A stretch of DNA of 64,000 bases from Nitrospirota bacterium (GCA_021825365.1 JAKAHR010000007.1:1-64000), one strand, 5' to 3'; positions 16,197 through 27,214 are shown, counted from the stretch's first letter. The notes: generated from the letters alone by a model not told the origin. Numbers and translations are program-made.

Positions 16197-17348
16197 ATGG
16201 CAAGAAAGGACTATTTCTTTACGTCAGAGTCTGTCACCGAAGGGCATCCTGACAAGATCGCCGACCAGATATCCGACTCCATCCTCGATGCGATACTGGC
16301 CCAGGATCCCATTGCCAGGGTTGCCTGCGAGACACTCGTTACGACAGGACTCGCCTTTGTGGCGGGCGAGATATCCACGACATGCTATGTCCATATACCC
16401 GACATCGTCAGGCAGACGATCAAGAATATCGGCTATACGAGGGCGAAATACGGTTTTGATTACGAGACCTGCTCGGTGATCACCTCGATCGACCAGCAGT
16501 CCGGCGACATCGCCATGGGGGTCGATACCGGGGGCGCGGGGGACCAGGGACTGATGTTCGGGTTCGCCTGCAATGAGACGAAGGAACTGATGCCCCTCCC
16601 GATCATGCTCGCCCACAAGATCGCGATGCGGCTCGCCGAGGTGAGGAAGGACGACACCCTCGCCTATCTCCGGCCCGACGGCAAGTCCCAGGTGACCGTT
16701 GAATACCGAAACGGCAGGCCCTTCCGGATCGATACGGTCGTCGTCTCCTCCCAGCACAGCCCTGATGTGCACCTGAAGGACCTGAAGGAGGACATCATCG
16801 AGAAGGTGGTGAAACCGACGATACCGAAGGAACTCCTTGACGAGGAGAACATAAAATACTACATAAATCCGACCGGCCGGTTTGTGACAGGCGGGCCGAT
16901 GGGCGATACCGGGCTCACCGGCAGGAAGATCATCGTCGACAGCTACGGAGGCGTGGGAAGTCACGGAGGCGGCTGTTTTTCGGGCAAGGACCCCACGAAG
17001 GTCGACCGTTCCGGCGCCTATATCTCGCGCTACATCGCCAAGAATATCGTGGCAGCCGGCCTGGCTGACAGGGTCGAGGTGCAGCTCGCCTATGCGATCG
17101 GCGTCCCTGAGCCGGTCTCGATACTCGTGGATACCTATGAGACAGGCAAGGTGCCTGAGGAAAAGATCGTCCCGCTCATCAGGAAGAATTTCGATCTTAC
17201 CCCCAAGGGGATTATCGATCACCTGAAACTGAGAAGGCCCATCTATAAGAAGACCGCTGCGTACGGACATTTCGGAAAGAGCGACCCTGACTTCACCTGG
17301 GAGCAGACCGACAAGGCGGCCACCATCAGAAAACAGGCTGGCCTGTAA
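16197..17348 (+). CDS. metK: S-adenosylmethionine synthetase
   Basis: A 383-residue enzyme of standard length, making SAM from methionine and ATP. Motifs seen are [12 protein letters not shown] (ATP/metal region), [10 protein letters not shown] (the signature hexapeptide region) and [15 protein letters not shown] (phosphate/K+ loop; the first Cys replaces the common Ala). I chose the ATG at 16197, preceded by AAAGGAGAA, rather than an upstream frame start at 16131. It sits 63 bases before ahcY, so both halves of the methyl cycle are linked. I saw no SAM riboswitch in the short leader. Confidence 0.97.
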   Translation: MARKDYFFTSESVTEGHPDKIADQISDSILDAILAQDPIARVACETLVTTGLAFVAGEISTTCYVHIPDIVRQTIKNIGYTRAKYGFDYETCSVITSIDQQSGDIAMGVDTGGAGDQGLMFGFACNETKELMPLPIMLAHKIAMRLAEVRKDDTLAYLRPDGKSQVTVEYRNGRPFRIDTVVVSSQHSPDVHLKDLKEDIIEKVVKPTIPKELLDEENIKYYINPTGRFVTGGPMGDTGLTGRKIIVDSYGGVGSHGGGCFSGKDPTKVDRSGAYISRYIAKNIVAAGLADRVEVQLAYAIGVPEPVSILVDTYETGKVPEEKIVPLIRKNFDLTPKGIIDHLKLRRPIYKKTAAYGHFGKSDPDFTWEQTDKAATIRKQAGL

Positions 17349-18671
<1,323 letters not shown>

Positions 18672-18735
18672 CCCGGTCCGTATTGCCCCATGGACGGGTC
18701 TTCTCCGCGACTCGCCTTGGCGAGCATCCTGCCGC

Positions 18736-18772
18736 AAAAAAGGCCCTCCCTGAAATAGGGAGGGCCTTTTTT
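18736..18772 (+). terminator. strong bidirectional-looking terminator after ahcY
   Basis: A 16-bp perfect stem (18736-18751 and 18757-18772) with a GAAAT loop, flanked by six A residues on one side and six T residues on the other. It ends the metK-ahcY unit and could stop transcripts from either direction. Confidence 0.93.
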
Positions 18773-18848
18773 GCGTTACTCAACCTGCCGGCGGAATACC
18801 TTCTGCCCCTTTCTTGTCGCTATCACATAAAGTGTGGTATTTTTAAGC

Positions 18849-19289
18849 ATGTCCGCGAAAGTCATCTCAGTCAATGTCAGCGAAAAAAAAGGCATAAGGA
18901 AAAAGCCGGTTGCAGAGATCGAGGTGAAAGAGTCCTATGGCATCGAGGGTGATGCCCATGCCTCTTCTGCATGGCACCGCCAGGTGAGCCTTCTTGCGAT
19001 GGAGAGCATACAGAAGATGAGGGACAAGGGCCTCGACGTCTCTCCCGGAGACTTCGCCGAAAACATTACTACCGAAGGCATCGACCTCATCTCCCTTCCG
19101 GTCGGCACCAGGATGGGCATCGGCAGCAGCGTTGTGGGCGAGGTGAGCCAGATCGGCAAGGAATGCCACAACCGCTGCGCTATCTACTATCAGGCGGGTG
19201 ATTGTGTCATGCCGAAGGAAGGCATATTCATCACGGTCCTCAAGGGCGGGAAGATCAGGGCAGGTGACACGGTGGAGGTGCTGCCGTGA
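18849..19289 (+). CDS. MOSC domain protein
   Basis: A 146-residue MOSC (MOCO sulfurase C-terminal) domain. It has the characteristic YGIEGDAHA start of the beta-barrel, then WHRQVSLLAMES, SPGDFAENITTEG and the C-terminal KECHNRCAIYYQAGDCVMPK with three conserved cysteines, and ITVLKGG at the end. Such stand-alone MOSC proteins are thought to bind sulfur or a metal-sulfur group for molybdenum cofactor. It overlaps the MogA-type gene by GTGA, supporting a molybdopterin role. The ATG at 18849 is preferred to a GTG at 18834, but no ribosome site is strong. Confidence 0.88.
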   Translation: MSAKVISVNVSEKKGIRKKPVAEIEVKESYGIEGDAHASSAWHRQVSLLAMESIQKMRDKGLDVSPGDFAENITTEGIDLISLPVGTRMGIGSSVVGEVSQIGKECHNRCAIYYQAGDCVMPKEGIFITVLKGGKIRAGDTVEVLP

Positions 19290-19774
19290 TCACCGCTGCC
19301 GTGCTAACCCTGAGCGATAAGGGCTCCCGGGGAGAACGGGAGGACCTCGGCGGCCCTGCCATCAGGGAGATCATCAGCAGGATCGGGGTGGTTGTCTCGA
19401 TCTACGAAGTCATGCCTGACGAGAAGGACCTGATAAAGGCGAAGCTGGTGGAGTGCAGCTCAAAGGTCGACCTGATCATCACTACCGGAGGCACGGGACT
19501 TTCTCCCCGGGACGTTACGCCCGATGCGACGCTGGAAGTCATCGAGCGCGAGGTGCCGGGCATCGCCGAGGCGATGAGGATCGAGGGTCTGAAGAAGACC
19601 GGCAGGGCGATGCTCTCCCGCGCGGTGGCGGGCGTGCGGGGAGAGGCCCTCATCATCAACCTGCCCGGCAGCCCCAAGGCGATACGGGAGGGTCTCGAGG
19701 CGGTGCTTGAGGTGATCCCCCATGCGGTCGAAAAGATAAAGGGAAGCAGCGCGGAGTGCGCTGTGCAGGAGTGA
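19286..19774 (+). CDS. molybdopterin adenylyltransferase / MoaB-like
   Basis: A 162-residue MoCF_biosynth domain protein that adenylylates molybdopterin before metal insertion (MogA), or is MoaB-like. It shows AVLTLSDKGSRGERED, the glycine-rich TTGGTGLSPRDVTPDAT substrate-binding motif and LPGSPKAIREGL. The GTG start overlaps the MOSC stop. Together with the MOSC protein it indicates that a molybdenum or tungsten enzyme is made by this organism. MogA and MoaB cannot be separated on these motifs alone. Confidence 0.9.
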   Translation: MITAAVLTLSDKGSRGEREDLGGPAIREIISRIGVVVSIYEVMPDEKDLIKAKLVECSSKVDLIITTGGTGLSPRDVTPDATLEVIEREVPGIAEAMRIEGLKKTGRAMLSRAVAGVRGEALIINLPGSPKAIREGLEAVLEVIPHAVEKIKGSSAECAVQE

Positions 19775-19778
19775 CGGG

Positions 19779-20501
19779 ATGAAAGACGTATCTTTCCCCC
19801 TGGCCTTTCTTGCGGGACTGCTTTCGTTTCTTTCGCCGTGCGTCCTGCCCCTCATCCCTTCCTACGTCTCCTTCATCACCGGTGTCTCCTTCGAGGACCT
19901 GAAAGAAGGCTCTGACAGGAAGAAGATCCGCTTTCTCACCATTATGAACTCCGCCTCCTTTATCCTGGGATTCTCTTTCATCTTTGTCGCGCTCGGCGCG
20001 TCTTCTTCCGCTGTCGGCAGGTTCCTCTTTCAGTATCAGGACTGGATCAGGAACATAGGAGGCGTGCTCGTCATCTTCTTCGGCCTGTTTGTCTCCGGAG
20101 TCATCAGGCTTGATTTCCTCACCCGGGAGAGGAAATTCCATCTCAGCGGAAAACCGGCCGGGTATATCGGCTCCTTCTTCGTGGGCATGACCTTTGCCGC
20201 TGCCTGGACGCCCTGCATCGGTCCTATCCTCGGGACGATACTCCTGTACGCCAGTTCCAAGGGCTCTGCGTCATACGGGTTCAAGCTCCTTGCGGTCTAT
20301 TCCCTCGGGCTGGGGATACCCTTCTTTGTCTCGTCCCTGATGTTCAATTCCTTCTTGAGCTATTCTGCGAAGATCAGAAGACATATGCGGGTCGTGATGA
20401 TCATCAGCGGACTTCTGCTTATCATCTTCGGAATCCTTCTTCTGACGAACAACGTCCGCCAGCTGACGGTTCTCTTCCCTGACCTCGGCATCAAGTTCTG
20501 A
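19779..20501 (+). CDS. ccdA: cytochrome c biogenesis protein CcdA
   Basis: A 240-residue polytopic membrane protein with six hydrophobic helices. The redox-active cysteines lie in SPCVLPLIPSYVSF in the first helix and TPCIGPILG in the fourth, as in CcdA and the central domain of DsbD. CcdA passes electrons from cytoplasmic thioredoxin to periplasmic thiol proteins such as apocytochrome c maturation factors. It follows the MogA-type gene by 4 bases. No thioredoxin-like partner is encoded next to it. Confidence 0.93.
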   Translation: MKDVSFPLAFLAGLLSFLSPCVLPLIPSYVSFITGVSFEDLKEGSDRKKIRFLTIMNSASFILGFSFIFVALGASSSAVGRFLFQYQDWIRNIGGVLVIFFGLFVSGVIRLDFLTRERKFHLSGKPAGYIGSFFVGMTFAAAWTPCIGPILGTILLYASSKGSASYGFKLLAVYSLGLGIPFFVSSLMFNSFLSYSAKIRRHMRVVMIISGLLLIIFGILLLTNNVRQLTVLFPDLGIKF

Positions 20502-20613
20502 GTCCCCTGCATCCTCTTCTGCCAGGACTGCTTGTGGCGGATTTTCGCCCGGTCTGACTGTGGTATAATACCCCCTGTACGTAGCATTTCGTGCGCATAA
20601 TCACGCGGAGGTC

Positions 20614-23070
20614 ATGGTGGAAGAGCGGTACGACCCGAAGAAGATAGAGCCGAAATGGCAGGCGCACTGGGCGGAGAATAACCTCTTCAGGACGGAGAAG
20701 GACGCGTCCAGGAAGAAGTTCTATTGCCTGGAGATGTTCCCCTATCCGTCCGGCAGGATACATATGGGGCATGTGAGAAACTACGCCATCGGCGATGTGA
20801 TCGCGAGGTACAAGAGGATGCGCGGTTTCAACGTCCTGCACCCGATGGGCTGGGACGCCTTCGGCCTTCCCGCGGAGAACGCCGCCATAAAACACGGCGT
20901 GCATCCTTCGCAGTGGACATATGAAAATATCTCCTACATGAAGGGGCAGCTCAACAAGCTCGGTCTGAGCTATGACTGGGACCGTGAGGTCGCCACCTGC
21001 AATCCGGAATACTACACGTGGAACCAGTGGTTCTTTCTCAGGATGTATGAGAAGGGCCTTGCGTACCGCAAGTCATCATATGTCAACTGGTGCCCCTCCT
21101 GCGCAACGGTACTCGCCAACGAGCAGGTGATCGACCTCAAATGCTGGAGGTGCGACAGTGTCGTCGTCCAGAAACAGCTTGATCAGTGGTTCCTGAAGAT
21201 CACCCACTATGCGGAGGAGCTGCTCCAGGCATGCGACGAGCTGACCGGCTGGCCGGAGAAGGTCGTCACGATGCAGAAGAACTGGATCGGCAAGAGCTAC
21301 GGCCTTGAGGCCGACTTCGCTGTTGAGGGGACGGAGGACGTCATCCGCATCTACACCACGCGGGCCGATACCCTTTTCGGGGCGACCTTTGTCTGCCTCT
21401 CGCCGCCCCATCCCCTCTCGTCGAAACTGGTTGCGGACAGGGCCGAACTGGCAAAGGTGACAGCGCTGTACGGCAAGGCCGAGGAGAAGATAGGTCTCTT
21501 TACCGGATGTTACTGCATCAACCCGGTCAACGGCGAGCGGCTTCCCGTCTATATCGCCAATTTCGTGCTCATGGAGTATGGAACCGGGGCGATCATGTCT
21601 GTCCCTGCCCACGACCAGAGGGATTTCGAGTTTGCGCAAAAGTACGGCATCCCGATCAGGAAAGTGATAGCGCCGGAGGGGGAGACGTCCCGGCCTGAGG
21701 CGGTTGAGGCCTACGAGGATGACGGCATCCTGATCAACTCCGGCCCCTATAGCGGCCTGAAGAGCTCTGAGGCGAGAGAACGCATATCTGAGGAGATGGA
21801 GACAAAGGGAAAGGGAACGAAGAAGGTTAATTTCAAGCTCCGCGACTGGGGCATCTCCCGCCAGCGGTACTGGGGAACGCCGATACCGGTCATCTATTGC
21901 AGCGCATGCGGCATCGTCCCTGTCCCCGACAAAGACCTGCCGGTGATCCTGCCTCAGGATGTGCGCTTTACCGGCAAGGGAGGTTCTCCCCTGGCAGAAT
22001 CTTCCTCTTTTGTCAGCGTCGTCTGCCCGCAATGCGGCGGCCCGGCCCGGAGAGAGACGGACACCATGGACACCTTTGTCGACTCCTCTTGGTATTTCAT
22101 CGCCTACTGCCTCGGGAAGGGAAAGGTCCGGTTCGATGGCGGCCGGCTTCCGCACCCGGATCTTGACTACTGGATGCCTGTTGACCAGTACATCGGAGGC
22201 GTCGAACACGCGGTCCTCCATCTGCTCTATTCGCGGTTCTTTACGAGGGTGATCCGGGACCTGGGGATTATATCCCAGGGTGAGCCCTTTACCAACCTCC
22301 TGACGCAGGGGATGGTGATCAAGGATGGCGCCAAGATGTCGAAGTCAAAGGGCAACGTCGTTGACCCGGACTATCTGATCAACCGGTATGGCTCAGATAC
22401 CTCCCGGCTGTTTTCCCTTTTTGCCGCCCCTCCGGAGAAGGACCTCGATTGGTCCGACAAGGGGGTGGAGGGTGCATTCCGTTTCCTTTCCCGTATATGG
22501 TCGCTGGTCTACAGGAACCTCGGCGCATTGAGTCAGGCCTCGTCCAGGGGAGTTTCGGATGCTGCCGGTCTTTCGGACGAAGGGCGTGCGCTGGTGCGGA
22601 AGGCCCACCAGACGATCAAGAAGGTCACGCTGGACATAGAGCGGGAATACCACTTCAACACCGCCATCGCGGCGCTTATGGAACTGGTCAATGAGATGAA
22701 CGGTTTTATGCCGAAGGACGCGGGCGACATGAACGTCCTGCGGTTCTGCCTCGAGACGACGCTGCTACTGCTTTCCCCCTTTACTCCCCACATAGCCGAG
22801 GAGCTCTGGTCAGCCCTGGAAAACCGGCCGGGGACCTCTGCGCAGGTTTGGCCTTCGTGGAGCGAGGGGCTTGCCCGGGAGGATGAGATAGAGCTGGTCA
22901 TCCAGATCAACGGCAAGGTGCGGGCGAAGCTGATGGTCCCGGCGGGTCTTCCTGAGGAGGAGCTGAAGGCTCTGGCCCTCAACGACAGGAAGACCGCGGA
23001 GTTCCTCGGCGGCAAGGCGGTAAAGAAGGTCATCGCCGTGCAGGGCAGGCTTGTCAATATCGTGGCCTGA
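20614..23070 (+). CDS. leuS: leucyl-tRNA synthetase
   Basis: An 818-residue class I aminoacyl-tRNA synthetase of the bacterial LeuRS type. It has [11 protein letters not shown] (the HIGH motif, about residues 43-53), Cys pairs CPSC and CWRC of a zinc module, a CP1 editing domain with [11 protein letters not shown], and KMSKSKG (about residues 574-580). A second CxxC pair (CSACG) in the insertion, followed by CPQCG, suggests an added zinc ribbon. The ATG at 20614 is followed by a GTG that could also serve. It leads a run with lptE and holA, as is common in this type of genome. Confidence 0.97.
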   Translation: MVEERYDPKKIEPKWQAHWAENNLFRTEKDASRKKFYCLEMFPYPSGRIHMGHVRNYAIGDVIARYKRMRGFNVLHPMGWDAFGLPAENAAIKHGVHPSQWTYENISYMKGQLNKLGLSYDWDREVATCNPEYYTWNQWFFLRMYEKGLAYRKSSYVNWCPSCATVLANEQVIDLKCWRCDSVVVQKQLDQWFLKITHYAEELLQACDELTGWPEKVVTMQKNWIGKSYGLEADFAVEGTEDVIRIYTTRADTLFGATFVCLSPPHPLSSKLVADRAELAKVTALYGKAEEKIGLFTGCYCINPVNGERLPVYIANFVLMEYGTGAIMSVPAHDQRDFEFAQKYGIPIRKVIAPEGETSRPEAVEAYEDDGILINSGPYSGLKSSEARERISEEMETKGKGTKKVNFKLRDWGISRQRYWGTPIPVIYCSACGIVPVPDKDLPVILPQDVRFTGKGGSPLAESSSFVSVVCPQCGGPARRETDTMDTFVDSSWYFIAYCLGKGKVRFDGGRLPHPDLDYWMPVDQYIGGVEHAVLHLLYSRFFTRVIRDLGIISQGEPFTNLLTQGMVIKDGAKMSKSKGNVVDPDYLINRYGSDTSRLFSLFAAPPEKDLDWSDKGVEGAFRFLSRIWSLVYRNLGALSQASSRGVSDAAGLSDEGRALVRKAHQTIKKVTLDIEREYHFNTAIAALMELVNEMNGFMPKDAGDMNVLRFCLETTLLLLSPFTPHIAEELWSALENRPGTSAQVWPSWSEGLAREDEIELVIQINGKVRAKLMVPAGLPEEELKALALNDRKTAEFLGGKAVKKVIAVQGRLVNIVA

Positions 23071-23077
23071 TACGGAT

Positions 23078-23590
23078 ATGCTGAAGAATAGACCGATGAA
23101 GGCCCTCAGGATGGTGATGGCGGCAGCGGCTGTCGCCGGAATCATCACCGGCTGCGGGTACCGCGTCCACGGCAGGCAGTCGCTTCCCTTTACCGAGGTG
23201 AGGATCGCCGCCGTTGAGAATACCACCTATGAGCCGAAGCTGCAGGACAGGCTCCATCGGGCACTGACCGAGGAGTTCCTGAGGCAGGGCGTGCACGTCA
23301 GCAGCGCGGCGGGAAACACGCTTTCCTGCGCAGTGCGTCGCTTTGATATCATCGAGCTCTCCGAAAAGAAGGGCTTTGTCACCGAGTACCGTATCCTCAT
23401 CGATGCCGCCTGCAGGCTGATGGATGCGTCGGGCAAGGTGACCGGAACGGCCGCGGTGACAAGTCCCTTTATCGTCTCCTTCGCCGCCTCAGAGGATTTC
23501 GGCCGGCTGATCTCCGGCAAGGAAGCCGCGGAGGAGAGGGCAACCGCTGACCTGGCGACAGAGATTGTCGGCAATTTCATCTACCGATGA
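23078..23590 (+). CDS. lptE: LPS-assembly lipoprotein LptE family
   Basis: A 170-residue lipoprotein. The signal peptide MAAAAVAGIITGC ends in a lipobox (ITGC), so the mature protein begins at Cys and is lipidated. The mature part starts GYRVHGRQSLPF, then VRIAAVENTTYEPKLQDRLH, which is the LptE/DUF pattern, and ends with EERATADLATEIVGNFIY. LptE plugs the LptD barrel in the outer membrane to deliver LPS. It follows leuS by 7 bases and its stop overlaps the holA start, an order often seen in Gram-negative genomes. Confidence 0.9.
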   Translation: MLKNRPMKALRMVMAAAAVAGIITGCGYRVHGRQSLPFTEVRIAAVENTTYEPKLQDRLHRALTEEFLRQGVHVSSAAGNTLSCAVRRFDIIELSEKKGFVTEYRILIDAACRLMDASGKVTGTAAVTSPFIVSFAASEDFGRLISGKEAAEERATADLATEIVGNFIYR

Positions 23591-24486
23591 GCTATCGCGA
23601 TTTCCTGGTTGAACTGAAGAAGGGTATGCCTGCTTCAGCCTATATCCTCTCTTCGGCAGACCCTTTCCTCCACTCCGAGGCGGCTTCTGCCATCAAGGCC
23701 CTTGTGCCGCCTGCCGAGCGCGACTTCAATTTTCATGTCTTCGACCTCCTGGCCAACGGGGCGACGCCCCTCGATCAGATCCTCGATGTTGCCAATACCG
23801 TACCTTTCTTCTCGGGAAGGAAGTTTGTGATCGTCGAAAACCTCCAGAAGATGCTAAAGAAGGATCTTGCGAAGCTCGGTCAGTATCTCGCATCCCCGTC
23901 CGTCTCCTCGGCGCTGGTCCTCCTGTATGCGGGACAGGTGAAGAAGGAGGCAAAGGACGCCCTCAAGTCCGCCCGTCAGATCGCGCTGGACATCAGCGAG
24001 AGGGATATCCACGGCTGGCTCAGGGATAAGGCGAGGGACAAGGGTGTTGCTCTGTCCGGGAAGGCTGCCGATTATCTCATCGGGATTATCGGCCCTGACC
24101 TGGGGCTTCTCTCCTCCGAACTGGACAAGTGCGCGCTTATGGGGAGGGAGACAGTCGATGTAGACGACGTCATGGAAGTGGTGGAGGGGAGGAGGACGTT
24201 TAACGTCTTCGCCCTCACCGACGCCCTGCGCGCGGGGAACCCGGAGCAGGTCTTCAGGATCTACCATGTACTGCGGGAGACAGAGGAGCCGTACGGGCTT
24301 CTCGGGGCGCTCAACTGGCAGTATGCCCGGTCATTCGGGGAAAGAAATTCCCCCCGGGACCGCGAGTACTACCACAGGGTCTTTACGATGCTGAAGGAAG
24401 CGGATCTGCAGATAAAAAGCTCGGGCGGAGCCTATCCCCTCGAGCTCCTGCTGACTAAACTGATGCAGGTTTCGCGGCAGCGTTGA
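23587..24486 (+). CDS. holA: DNA polymerase III delta subunit
   Basis: A 299-residue clamp-loader subunit. It reads SADPFLHSEAASAIKALV at the start, VEVVEGRRTFNVFALTDAL after the middle (family motif), and LLGALNWQYARSF before the C-terminal KLMQVSR. Delta opens the sliding clamp as part of the clamp loader. Start overlaps lptE as ATGA. Its last 32 bases overlap, on the opposite strand, the end of rpsT. Confidence 0.92.
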   Translation: MSYRDFLVELKKGMPASAYILSSADPFLHSEAASAIKALVPPAERDFNFHVFDLLANGATPLDQILDVANTVPFFSGRKFVIVENLQKMLKKDLAKLGQYLASPSVSSALVLLYAGQVKKEAKDALKSARQIALDISERDIHGWLRDKARDKGVALSGKAADYLIGIIGPDLGLLSSELDKCALMGRETVDVDDVMEVVEGRRTFNVFALTDALRAGNPEQVFRIYHVLRETEEPYGLLGALNWQYARSFGERNSPRDREYYHRVFTMLKEADLQIKSSGGAYPLELLLTKLMQVSRQR

Positions 24487-24751
24487 CCTTCCGGGTAAGC
24501 CGGGATATCTTCCGCGCGGCGTTGTTCTTATGCACGATGCCTTTTGAACGGGCGCTGCTGATGGTCTTCACCGCCTGAAGAAGCGCCTTCTTTGCCGCCT
24601 CTGTATCCGTGCCTTTCAGGGATGTCTCGACTGCCTTCACCATGCTCTTGACCTTTGAACGCTCGACCCGGTTACGCTCGTTTCTCTTCTCGGACTGACG
24701 GGCCCTCTTTAATGCTGATAGATTCTTTTTTACGGGTGCCTTTGCCGCCAA
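24455..24751 (-). CDS. rpsT: 30S ribosomal protein S20
   Basis: A 98-residue basic protein matching S20: AKAPVKKNLSALKRARQSEK at the start, then RNRVERSKVKSMVKAVE, and GIVHKNNAARKISRLTRKVN at the C-terminus. The start codon is TTG at 24751, with AGGAGGAA upstream. UUG is also the start of E. coli rpsT and is linked there to autogenous control, so the rare start is likely functional and not an error. It is convergent with and overlaps holA by 32 bases. A promoter with TTGATT and TTAAAA boxes lies further upstream on this strand. Confidence 0.96.
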   Translation of the reverse strand: MAAKAPVKKNLSALKRARQSEKRNERNRVERSKVKSMVKAVETSLKGTDTEAAKKALLQAVKTISSARSKGIVHKNNAARKISRLTRKVNAAAKPASV

Positions 24752-24837
24752 CGCAGTTTCCTCCTGAATAAATTAGTCTTATTTTTTAACATATTCCGCT
24801 GTTTTAAATCAAGCAGACCCTGTGGTACAATGTTCGC

Positions 24838-25782
24838 GTGAAACGCTACAGGCCGGTTTCCCTGAAGTCGGTGAAGTCATACTCCCTCTGCGGACGCAAG
24901 AGCAAGGTCTCGGTGCGTTCCCTCGCCTTACCCCCTGAAAAGGGGGACACGCTGGGCGACTTTTTCGGCAAACTGCCTGACGTCCTTGCTGCCCGTGACT
25001 TCAGGGACGCGGTCCGGGCGATCGTCAGCGCGAGGAAGCAGGGGAGGCCGGTGGTCCTCGGCATGGGCGCCCATCCGGTGAAACTGGGGCTTTCGCCGGT
25101 CATCATCTCGCTGATGAACGACGGCGTGATTACGGCACTCGCCTCCAACGGCGCCTGTACCATACACGATTATGAACTGGCCCTTGCAGGGCACACCTCA
25201 GAGGATGTTGCCGCGGAACTCTGCACCGGCACCTTCGGCATGGCGAGAGAGACAGGACAGGGTCTAAACCGCGCTATCAACAGGGGGATAAAGCAGGGCT
25301 ATGGCATCGGAGCCTCGGTGGGGGAATATATCGGCAGGGGAAGATTTCCTTTTAAGGAGAGGAGCATCTTCGCTGCGGCCTATGCCCTGGGCATCCCGGC
25401 AACGGTTCATGTGGGCATCGGCACGGACATTATTCACATGCATCCCGAGGCCGACGGGGCTGCCATCGGCAAGGGGAGCATGCAGGACTTCAGGCTTTTT
25501 GCCGCCGTGATTGCCGATCTGGAGGGTGGAGTCTACCTCAACCTCGGCTCAGCGGTCATCATGCCGGAGGTCTTTCTCAAGGCACTTAATGTCGCGAGGA
25601 ACCTCGGCAATCGTGTCGAGGCGATTACGACCATAAACATGGATTTCATCCAGCATTACCGGCCGACGGAGAATGTGCTGAAGCGGCCGACGTCCGGTGC
25701 CGGCAGGAACATCGCCCTTACGGGGCATCATGAGATCATGTTCCCGCTTCTGGCGGCTGCCGTGTGTGAGGAGATGGGATGA
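24838..25782 (+). CDS. deoxyhypusine synthase-like conserved protein
   Basis: A 314-residue protein with a Rossmann-like core. GRPVVLGMGAHPVKLGLSP is followed by NGACTIHDYELALAGHTSED, which is very like the substrate and NAD region of deoxyhypusine synthase, and an ADGAAIGKG segment stands where the DHS catalytic Lys loop lies. The gene starts with GTG, and its stop overlaps the ferredoxin gene (ATGA). Bacteria lack eIF5A, so hypusine synthesis is not expected. These bacterial homologues probably act on another polyamine or aminopropyl substrate, but I cannot name it. Annotation as DHS-like is moderate. Confidence 0.6.
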   Translation: MKRYRPVSLKSVKSYSLCGRKSKVSVRSLALPPEKGDTLGDFFGKLPDVLAARDFRDAVRAIVSARKQGRPVVLGMGAHPVKLGLSPVIISLMNDGVITALASNGACTIHDYELALAGHTSEDVAAELCTGTFGMARETGQGLNRAINRGIKQGYGIGASVGEYIGRGRFPFKERSIFAAAYALGIPATVHVGIGTDIIHMHPEADGAAIGKGSMQDFRLFAAVIADLEGGVYLNLGSAVIMPEVFLKALNVARNLGNRVEAITTINMDFIQHYRPTENVLKRPTSGAGRNIALTGHHEIMFPLLAAAVCEEMG

Positions 25783-25973
25783 AGGTCATCATTGATCAGG
25801 ACACCTGTATCGGCTGCGGCAGGTGTGAAGAGATCTGCCCTGCCGTCTTTCATCTCAACGAGGTTATCGGAAAGGCCGAGGTGATCGATGCCGAGGCATG
25901 TGAATTCGTCGGCTGCTGCGAGGCTGCTGAAGAAAACTGCCCGGTAGAGGCGATCACGGTCAAGGACAGCTGA
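25779..25973 (+). CDS. small 4Fe-4S ferredoxin
   Basis: A 64-residue ferredoxin. One CxxCxxC...CP set is clear: CIGCGRCEEICP near residues 10-21, with the distant closing Cys in ENCPVEAI. The middle Cys pair in FVGCCEAAEE is where a second cluster's ligands are partly kept, so it is of the single-[4Fe-4S] type. It is coupled by ATGA overlap to the DHS-like gene, which suggests that the DHS-like reaction or an associated dehydrogenation uses this electron carrier (inference). Confidence 0.9.
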   Translation: MKVIIDQDTCIGCGRCEEICPAVFHLNEVIGKAEVIDAEACEFVGCCEAAEENCPVEAITVKDS

Positions 25974-26028
25974 CCGGACAGGCCCGGAAGCAAAGCAGCC
26001 CATTTTCCCCGAACAGCGGGGATCGCTC

Positions 26029-26532
26029 CTATTTCTTCCCCGCGCAGACGATGCCGATCAGGGTCGTCTCCCAATCATGCTGCAGGTCTCTCCAGACCGA
26101 CGGGACGTCGCTCTCGGCCGTCTTGACCGAGAATTGGCCGAATTTCTTGTGCTGTATGGTGTTCCGGTAGGTCCGGCGCTGTTTTGAGGCGCAGTCAAAG
26201 TCCACCTGGACGGTCTCCTCTTCGATGTCTTTCATGAAGCTGCCGGTGAATGTATGCACGCCGTAATCTTCGACTGACGTTGCATGGGGAGAGATACCCT
26301 TGTTGACGACACGCATCATTACCCGCTTGTATCCTTCCCCCTCGGTGGTGATGCCCTGAGGGTCATAATAATATATCCAGTTGGCCTTCCTCGAGAAGAA
26401 GACCCATTTCCCGTCCGTCAGGGGGTAGGTGATGGTTTCCTCTGCGGCGGGCTGCACTGATGCCGTATCCGTGCGGCAGCCGAGACTGAGGACGAGGCAG
26501 ACAATCGATATAAACGCGTACAGGTATCTCAT
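26029..26532 (-). CDS. lipoprotein, surface-adhesin E-like
   Basis: A 167-residue precursor. The N-terminus is MRYLYAFISIVCLVLSLGC, a lipoprotein signal ending in LGC. The mature domain contains Tyr/Trp-rich strands (WIYYYDP) and closes with WETTLIGIVCAGKK, similar to the surface-adhesin protein E domain, which ends in a conserved Cys. Start at 26532 is fixed by AAGGAGATATCC. Exposed on the outer or inner membrane leaflet. Adhesion function is known for other family members; here it is only a possibility. Confidence 0.65.
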   Translation of the reverse strand: MRYLYAFISIVCLVLSLGCRTDTASVQPAAEETITYPLTDGKWVFFSRKANWIYYYDPQGITTEGEGYKRVMMRVVNKGISPHATSVEDYGVHTFTGSFMKDIEEETVQVDFDCASKQRRTYRNTIQHKKFGQFSVKTAESDVPSVWRDLQHDWETTLIGIVCAGKK

Positions 26533-26623
26533 GGATATCTCCTTTGGAAAGTGCTGGTCGCTGTGAGCATTCATTTTCCCATAAGGGCGGGACTTATCGC
26601 AAGCGGCGAGGCGGTTGGCCGAG

Positions 26624-26651
26624 GCAAAAAGAAGGCCCTCTGGCGAGGGCC
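26624..26651 (-). terminator. terminator for the DsrE-like gene
   Basis: On the minus strand a GGCCCTC stem (26634-26640 with 26645-26651), TGGC loop, is followed by TTCTTTTTG. It ends the DsrE-like transcript. A further 9-bp inverted repeat with an 18-base loop lies just upstream (26656-26691). Confidence 0.75.
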
Positions 26652-26731
26652 TGAATCCTGAGGGCTGGGGATCGGGGATAAACCCTCAGGAATCCTATGC
26701 GGGCTGGAGGGTAGAATGCCCGCACAGTTTA

Positions 26732-27214
26732 TTATATAAACAAACTGATGTTCGCATCAAGTGCAAAATTAAGGAACTCGGCAGCTCCCGCAACGACGGC
26801 TCCTTCCACGAGGTCTTCTTTCTTGACGCCGGTCATCTCCAGGGTGGGCGTGCAGGCTATGAGCTTGACGTCCATCTCCTTGCAGGCGTCTACCAGCTCG
26901 GGGATGGAAGGCCAGTTGATTTTTTTTATCATGCCGTTCATCATCGTCGTGGCGAGGGAGGTCATCCCCGGCAGCATCCCCAGTATATTCGGGAACGGCA
27001 CGGGCGAAGGCATAGCGGGGTTTGCTATGGGGGCTACCTTCAGGGATGCGTATTTCTTCCTGTTGATGATATCCACGCCGTACAGGGTAAAAAATATCTG
27101 GACCTCCACATCCATGGCAGCAGCCGTTGAGGCCAGGATGAGAGGGGGATAGGCCATATCGAGCGTGCCCTTGCTGGCTATGATAGCCATCTTCTTCTTT
27201 GCCGTATCAGACAT
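26732..27214 (-). CDS. DsrE/DsrF/DrsH-like family protein
   Basis: A 160-residue protein starting KKKMAIIASKGTLDMAYPPLILA and containing FFTLYGVDI, followed by a long insert with PNILGMLPGM. It has a single conserved Cys in LIACTPTLEMTG, the position used for persulfide carriage in the DsrE2/DrsH group. Such proteins transfer sulfur in dissimilatory sulfur oxidation or handle sulfane sulfur in sulfate reducers. It stands alone here, with no other dsr genes. Start has AAGGAGAA upstream. Confidence 0.85.
   Translation of the reverse strand: MSDTAKKKMAIIASKGTLDMAYPPLILASTAAAMDVEVQIFFTLYGVDIINRKKYASLKVAPIANPAMPSPVPFPNILGMLPGMTSLATTMMNGMIKKINWPSIPELVDACKEMDVKLIACTPTLEMTGVKKEDLVEGAVVAGAAEFLNFALDANISLFI

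Noticed and set aside
21076-22221. 381-codon open frame opposite leuS
   Set aside because: Shadow of leuS.
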